Part shown: positions 60,233-64,000 of the stretch, one piece after another
How positions within the stretch are numbered: the stretch's first letter is position 1
Layout of the letters: each line of letters starts with the position of its first letter
Source of the DNA: Candidatus Margulisiibacteriota bacterium
Lineage (GTDB): Bacteria > Margulisbacteria > WOR-1 > O2-12-FULL-45-9 > XYB2-FULL-48-7
Assembly (NCBI GenBank): GCA_041661965.1
Contig: JBAZTH010000002.1
Span: 509,783 to 573,782, forward strand
DNA length: 64,000 nucleotides
Reading direction: 5' to 3'
The notes under the pieces: generated by a model
What the model saw: only the letters and a program-made list of their open reading frames with translations
What the model was told of the DNA's origin: nothing
The model's database searches: none
Made by a program: the position numbers and the translations under genes

Positions 60233-60410
60233 CAAGGCACAGGCCCGTTCTTACACCGTTTCCGACCTTTACAAAGAAGCGGCCAAAATGGTGCAGGATG
60301 AATTCAAAGGGATAAAAAGCCGGCCGCTGACCCCGGCCGAACAAGCGAAGTCGGATGAGCTGGCAAAAATGATCTCCAAAATGGCCTTGAAGGAGATGAA
60401 CCTGATATGA
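60225..60410 (+). CDS. Small hypothetical protein after smpB
   Basis: The predicted protein has 61 residues and starts with a GTG overlapping the smpB stop, with AGAGGA seven bases upstream. An alternative GTG at 60162 would give 82 residues and overlap smpB by 71 bases. The sequence is helical and charged (SDLYKEAAKMVQDEFKGIKS, KSDELAKMISKMALKEMNLI). Its TGA overlaps the next ATG. I do not recognise it. Confidence 0.65.
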   Translation: MINKAQARSYTVSDLYKEAAKMVQDEFKGIKSRPLTPAEQAKSDELAKMISKMALKEMNLI

Positions 60411-60880
60411 TCGAAATCCCGGGACAAAAACCTTTTGCTCCGCCGATCGCCCCGAAGGAAGTTAAAGGGGTAGAGAAAGAATCAAACGAGGGGCTGGTCC
60501 AGAAGTCAGGGACCCAGGCAAAGACGCCGATCCCGCAAAGCATTGGACGGGGACCGGAACTTGACGCCCAGGCGATTGCCACCCGCTTAGCCGTTTTGGC
60601 GACGGAAGCCAAAGAAAAAGAACTGAAGTTCGAGGATATCATCGACCGGGCGATCGCCGAAACCGGCATGACCAACGCCCAGGGAGCGATGGAAGAGATC
60701 AACCGCCGCGTCCAGCAGGAGATCGAGGACGAGATTGCCAAGATCAAAGAGAACAAGGACCTGATGGAAGAAGCGGATAGCTGGCAGGAATTTGCCGAAA
60801 CTCTCGCCCGGATGAACCAACAACAAGTTGAATCGTTCCTGGGACTGCTCCAGGAAACGATCAGGACAAGAAGCTTTTAA
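60407..60880 (+). CDS. Hypothetical coiled-coil protein
   Basis: The 157-residue protein has no signal peptide. The N-terminal 55 residues are Pro/Lys-rich and probably disordered (IPGQKPFAPPIAPKEVKG). The rest is a long amphipathic helix region (AIATRLAVLATEAKEKELKF, INRRVQQEIEDEIAKIKENK). It is coupled to the previous gene by an ATGA overlap and lies between smpB and the tmRNA gene. The function is unknown. Confidence 0.75.
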   Translation: MIEIPGQKPFAPPIAPKEVKGVEKESNEGLVQKSGTQAKTPIPQSIGRGPELDAQAIATRLAVLATEAKEKELKFEDIIDRAIAETGMTNAQGAMEEINRRVQQEIEDEIAKIKENKDLMEEADSWQEFAETLARMNQQQVESFLGLLQETIRTRSF

Positions 60881-60881
60881 T

Positions 60882-60955
60882 AAATGTCAAATGATTGTTA
60901 AATTCTGATTTTTCCTTCCTTCATTTGTCATTTGTTCATTGGCAATTGGCCATTA
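60882..60955. repeat. Inverted CATTTG repeat before tmRNA
   Basis: AAATGTCAAATGA (60882-60894) pairs with TCATTTGTCATTT (60921-60933) at 12 of 13 positions. The right arm and its extension match the repeat at the rsmG start (6713-6748). Confidence 0.65.
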
Positions 60956-60974
60956 CCCGCCGTAGGCGGGTCGT

Positions 60975-61401
60975 GGGGCTGTAAGGGTTTTGACGGGGAG
61001 TTGTGGTTGCGCGAGTTGCGAGCCGAGGAAGTCATCTCACCTCGTTAAACAAGGTGACAAATTTTAAACGCAGTTGGTAAAACACCTGCAGAGGCGTTTG
61101 GTACTCTCGAGAACTTGATGGCTAACATCAAGGGCTTCGTTGAGTTTCCAGCCCTCGTTCCCGCTTAATAAAATAAGCGGGCCGTCTTCCGGATTCGCCG
61201 ATAGGTTCGGGTCAAGACGTTATTTTGTCGGCTACCCGCCGGTCCCGCCGGTTGGCCAAGCGGGGAAAATTTTAAGCGGCTAGCTTAAGAAATCCCTCGT
61301 TTCAGGTTAAATCTTAAGCGAAAATTTAATTGAAGCTACGCTCGTAGCGGCTCTCGCAATTGCCTTTCCGGACAGGGGTTCGACTCCCCTCAGCTCCACC
61401 A
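60975..61401 (+). ncRNA. ssrA: Transfer-messenger RNA
   Basis: The 5' end GGGGCTGTAAGGGTTTTGACGGGG and the 3' end with a T-arm GGGGTTCGACTCCCC, CAGCTCC and ACCA are diagnostic. GGGGCTG (60975-60981) pairs with CAGCTCC (61391-61397), and CCA is encoded. The likely tag frame runs from GCT at 61121 to TAATAA at 61166-61171 and reads ANIKGFVEFPALVPA. The stop codons sit in a CCGCTTAATAAAATAAGCGG hairpin, as in other tmRNAs. The frame stays open upstream, so the resume codon is inferred from the usual Ala-Asn start. Confidence 0.95.
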
Positions 61402-61416
61402 TTTTCCGGCTAAAAA

Positions 61417-61482
61417 GGAAACCAGCGGCAATATCGCCGCGGTTTCCAAGTTTTATTTAACCGCGCAATTAATTGCGCGGTT
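61417..61482. repeat. GGAAACC hairpin, copy 3, joined to the AACCGCGCAATT palindrome
   Basis: The GGAAACC...GGTTTCC hairpin lies at 61417-61447, then TTTTATTT, then the 24-base palindrome at 61459-61482, then AATTGGAAGCCGAG. It follows the tmRNA gene by 15 bases and may end its transcription, though the T run is short. Confidence 0.75.
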
Positions 61483-61531
61483 AAATTGGAAGCCGAGTGA
61501 TATTGCGTTGAGCATAGGAGCGGATTTTGTT

Positions 61532-61834
61532 ATGAATAAAGAAATAATTATTTCAGGGACCATCGGCTTAATTTTAGGTGTTCTGATCGCGCCAATATTT
61601 ACCCCTATGATGCCGTGGGGCGGGCGGATGATGACGCACGGAAGCACGATGGGCGATAAGGAATTTATCGAACAAATGATCCCGCATCATCAAGCGGCGG
61701 TTATGATGGCGCGGAAGCTTTTGCGCTCAACCGACAAGCCGGAGATGAAACAGCTTGCCGAAAATATTATCGCCGCGCAAACAAAAGAAATAAATCAGAT
61801 GCGCAAATGGTCCCGCGCCTGGTACGGGAACTAA
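61532..61834 (+). CDS. DUF305 family protein, membrane-anchored
   Basis: The protein has 100 residues from ATG 61532. A single N-terminal hydrophobic helix (IIISGTIGLILGVLIAPIF) anchors a DUF305 domain with FIEQMIPHHQAAVMMA, AENIIAAQTKEINQMRKW. The conserved His pair and the Met-rich stretch are typical; family members are sometimes linked to copper handling, but the function is not settled. An AGGAG site lies 11 bases upstream. Confidence 0.88.
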   Translation: MNKEIIISGTIGLILGVLIAPIFTPMMPWGGRMMTHGSTMGDKEFIEQMIPHHQAAVMMARKLLRSTDKPEMKQLAENIIAAQTKEINQMRKWSRAWYGN

Positions 61835-61848
61835 TCCAGGGATTGCCC

Positions 61849-61877
61849 TTGACCCTTGTCCTCTTCCACTTTATAAT
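61849..61877 (+). promoter_or_regulatory. Promoter of the glycosyltransferase gene, leaderless type
   Basis: TTGACC (61849-61854), 17-base spacer, TATAAT (61872-61877), then seven bases to the ATG at 61885. This is the best-formed leaderless promoter in the window. Confidence 0.7.
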
Positions 61878-61884
61878 ACCCTAC

Positions 61885-63468
61885 ATGCGGCTTTCATCTT
61901 TTCAAAAGGGTCTGCTTGTCGCCTTCGCCGGTATTTTCGTGCTGTTGTCGCTCCTTTACATTAATGGGATCTTTCTCGGCGACGCCTTTTCCAAAGAAGA
62001 AGCCCAGCACGCCGTTTACGGCCTCTGGCTTTATAAAGATATTCAAGCCCTTGATCTTGGCGCTTTTTGGCATGATACCCAGCGGCAAATGTTCTGGCCG
62101 TTCCTTCATTCCTGGCTTCTTTCTTTGTCCTTCTTTTTCTTCGGGGTTAGTTTCGCTTCCGCCCGGTTCTTGAGCTATGTGATCTTTTTGCTGACCCTTT
62201 TACTGATGTATCAATCGTCGGTCAAGTTGAGCGGCAAGTCCGGCTGGAAGATCGGTTTGCTGTCGATTTATCTGGCCCTTTTCTCGCCGATGATGATCAG
62301 CTACGCGACGAAAAATACCCTGGAAGGCTTGGGGGCGTTGATCTTTCTGGCCGGCTATTATTTATACGATTTCAGCGAATGCCGGAGGCTGATCTTTGAT
62401 TACGTTCTCTTGGGTTTGTTGGTCGGTTTGTCGATCTACACCAATTATCTCTACGCCTATTTTATGATCCCGGCCTTTCTGGTCGTTTCCCTGGCCAAAC
62501 TGGGGCCGATCTGCGTGGAAATTGTCGAACTCGACAAAAAAGGGGAGAAGTCGGCCTACCACTTTTTCTGGTGGGCCTATCGCAAGCTCATCTTCTTGAC
62601 GGTTTTGTTTGTTTTTGTCGGCGCCTGGTTCTTTACGTCGGCTTTTTCCCGAAAATTCCTCCTGTTCCTCCAGGCGATCTTCCGCTATTCCGGCGGCGAG
62701 GTGGTTGACGGGGTCCTGCCGGCTTTGATGTATTATCCGCGGACGATCATTGAGAACTTTTCTTTTTCTCCCTGGCTGGGCCTTTTGATCGTGATCTCTC
62801 TTTTCCTTCCCTTTACCGCCTTCCATTACTGGAAGACCAATAAGCTCTACACCTTTATCTGGACGGTCCTGATCCTGGCGACCCTGACCGTCCCGACCAA
62901 AGCGCCTCAATTCATCTACATCATCGCGCCGTTCCTGTTCATAGTGGCCGCTTCCGCCGTTTATTACTTCATCGAAAAATTCGACTTAAAAGGGCGGCGG
63001 ATCCTGTTGGTCCTGTCCATTCCGGCCCTGATCTCTCTTCCGGCCCTGTTTGGGCTGTATTTTCCCGCCCGCCCGGCCGAAAACATGATCGGGGTGCTGA
63101 ACTATTATCGCCAGGGGGTTTTGCCGCGGCATTCGGTGGCGATCTCGGTCAACCTCCAGCATTTAAATTCCGAAGTCATGAATTTCTATTTCTGGGACTG
63201 GAACGCCCCGGTCCTGGCCGATCCGGCGATCCAGGATGAACAGCTTTTCCGCTCCGCCCGCCACTTTTTTGCCGTTGAACTGGACGAAAACAGCCCGGTC
63301 CAGCTGGATGTTCTGGACGATTCCATTTTCCGCTGGAACTCGTTCCTGAACGATAAGCTCCAGGCCGGGGAGATCAGCGAGCTTTCCATGCGCCGCTTTA
63401 ACTCCCTGGGCCTGACCGCTAAGATCTACGAAAAGAAACAGAATCAACCGCCGACTTTAGAAAGATAA
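61885..63468 (+). CDS. GT-C family membrane glycosyltransferase (PMT/ArnT-like)
   Basis: The protein has 527 residues from ATG 61885. About 9-11 membrane helices are visible (LLVAFAGIFVLLSLLYINGI, YVIFLLTLLLMYQSS, LIFLTVLFVFVGAWFF, LLIVISLFLPFTAF). The first periplasmic loop has SKEEAQHAVYGLWLYKDIQ, matching the acidic loop of GT-C enzymes that use lipid-phosphate sugars. The C-terminal 100 residues are soluble. It probably glycosylates a lipid or surface protein; the substrate is unknown. The start was set by the -10 box; the frame is open upstream to 61807 inside the DUF305 gene. Confidence 0.85.
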   Translation: MRLSSFQKGLLVAFAGIFVLLSLLYINGIFLGDAFSKEEAQHAVYGLWLYKDIQALDLGAFWHDTQRQMFWPFLHSWLLSLSFFFFGVSFASARFLSYVIFLLTLLLMYQSSVKLSGKSGWKIGLLSIYLALFSPMMISYATKNTLEGLGALIFLAGYYLYDFSECRRLIFDYVLLGLLVGLSIYTNYLYAYFMIPAFLVVSLAKLGPICVEIVELDKKGEKSAYHFFWWAYRKLIFLTVLFVFVGAWFFTSAFSRKFLLFLQAIFRYSGGEVVDGVLPALMYYPRTIIENFSFSPWLGLLIVISLFLPFTAFHYWKTNKLYTFIWTVLILATLTVPTKAPQFIYIIAPFLFIVAASAVYYFIEKFDLKGRRILLVLSIPALISLPALFGLYFPARPAENMIGVLNYYRQGVLPRHSVAISVNLQHLNSEVMNFYFWDWNAPVLADPAIQDEQLFRSARHFFAVELDENSPVQLDVLDDSIFRWNSFLNDKLQAGEISELSMRRFNSLGLTAKIYEKKQNQPPTLER

Positions 63469-63511
63469 GCTCCTAAATATCGCCATCTTAATATCGACGA
63501 AAAATCGCCAC

Positions 63512-63540
63512 TTTACAAGAAAAATTGGTTGCATTATAAG
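63512..63540 (+). promoter_or_regulatory. Promoter of the IS-interrupted gene
   Basis: TTTACA (63512-63517), 17-base spacer, TATAAG (63535-63540), about 50 bases before the ATG at 63593. Confidence 0.55.
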
Positions 63541-63592
63541 TCGATTAAATAGATAATAATCAAAATGATTGTTTGAAAATGTGGAGGGTAAA

Positions 63593-63875
63593 ATGTCGCG
63601 AAAAATAACAATTAGTTCGGTTTTATTATTAGTTTTAAGTGTCGTATCTTTTGCATCTGAAGAATACCCAAAACTCGCGATCAGCGGATACAAATCATAT
63701 TTTACGGCTTCTTTTAATGTTGCTCCTGATAGGGCTTATTTTTCAGCTCTTGATAACAGCGATTTTATCCCAATGGTTTCAAACGGTGGGCCATGGCAGG
63801 AACAACTTAGCCTGCGGGTCAATAGCAGATTGAATGATGATTGGCGAGTTAATTACGGTCTGATGCAACTTCCGG
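63593..63875 (+). pseudogene. Secreted protein gene cut by an IS element
   Basis: The ATG has a GGAGGG site five bases upstream and encodes a signal peptide (ITISSVLLLVLSVVSFA). The following residues (YPKLAISGYKSYFTASFN, QEQLSLRVNSRLNDDWRV) look like the first strands of an outer-membrane barrel. After Pro at about residue 95 the frame enters the IS left end at 63876 and stops at 63890-63892. The gene is therefore truncated; any remaining part would be beyond the element, outside the window. Confidence 0.75.
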
Positions 63876-64000
63876 TGACCTTACCCCATTAGCTGTACCA
63901 TTATGAATTAGAGTAAATCTGGCTGCAAGAGCCAGTTTCCGCCTCCTTTCGGATAAATTCATCCGGTGTTAGATTCCCCAGCGAACTATGCGGCCTGACC
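63876..64000 (-). mobile_element. End of an IS3-family insertion sequence
   Basis: The element appears to begin at TGACCTTACCCCATTAGCTG, an IS3-type end with TG at the tip, and runs off the window. The transposase is read from the minus strand, so this is the right end of the IS. Flanking duplication cannot be checked. Confidence 0.75.
63901..64000 (-). CDS. IS3-family transposase, C-terminal fragment
   Basis: Read on the minus strand, 32 residues are visible: VRPHSSLGNLTPDEFIRK then EAETGSCSQIYSNS and a stop at 63903-63901. RPHSSLGNLTPDEF is the very conserved C-terminal signature of IS3-family (OrfB, DDE integrase-type) transposases. The rest of the gene is beyond the window. Confidence 0.88.
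   Translation of the reverse strand, partial: VRPHSSLGNLTPDEFIRKEAETGSCSQIYSNS

Noticed and set aside
61121..61168. Thirty-residue or longer tmRNA tag from GCA near 61055
   Set aside because: The frame is open, but an Ala-Asn resume point at 61121 matches known tags better and leaves room for PK1. It is not fully excluded.

Overview
The window looks like a chromosomal contig from an uncultured, anaerobic, diderm bacterium. BamA with only three POTRA domains, a very large TamB, S-layer-homology (SLH) domains on an outer-membrane barrel, class III (glycyl-radical) ribonucleotide reductases and an LL-diaminopimelate aminotransferase route together suggest a relative of the Cyanobacteria/Margulisbacteria (WOR-1/Saganbacteria) group. 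The taxonomic placement is inference from gene content. I cannot search databases.

Layout. 1-18.7 kb holds envelope and housekeeping genes: an ABC-F ATPase, a DUF1015 protein, a minus-strand tamB-bamA-rsmG-parA-parB run, an outer-membrane protein/lipoprotein pair, and a divergent gmk-rpoZ-coaBC operon facing a degenerate HD-GYP protein. 18.7-27.5 kb holds priA, def-fmt, then an nrdR-nrdD-nrdD-glutaredoxin operon with two tandem anaerobic ribonucleotide reductases. 27.5-35.4 kb (minus strand) holds a phosphodiester glycosidase, ispH, dapL, dapF, queD, murI, a cell-wall amidase and a CCA-adding enzyme. 35.5-54.7 kb is one unbroken run of 14 co-directional genes for secreted or surface proteins. 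It starts with a YCF48-like propeller protein, a barrel fused to three SLH domains and a tail-fibre-like protein. It ends with eight secreted proteins that alternate between two modular paralogue types (A-B-A-B-A-B-A-B), preceded by a ninth B-like protein. 54.7-61.5 kb returns to housekeeping: proA-nadD-M16 protease, dut-dapB, smpB with two unknown small genes, and tmRNA. It also has a small protein made of three repeats that I do not recognise. 61.5-64 kb has a DUF305 protein, a GT-C glycosyltransferase, and a secreted-protein gene cut by the end of an IS3-family element.

Two organisation-wide patterns stand out. First, most genes that start transcription units have a TATAAT-like -10 box exactly six (sometimes 7-12) bases before the start codon and no Shine-Dalgarno sequence, which implies leaderless mRNAs. 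Genes inside operons mostly use Shine-Dalgarno sites. Second, intergenic spaces carry a small set of modular palindromic repeats. A 20-base palindrome has been inserted cleanly into two different host hairpins, and other repeats supply terminators, start codons or ribosome-binding sites to neighbouring genes.

The best candidate for an undescribed system is the 19-kb surface-protein run, especially the alternating A/B paralogue pairs.
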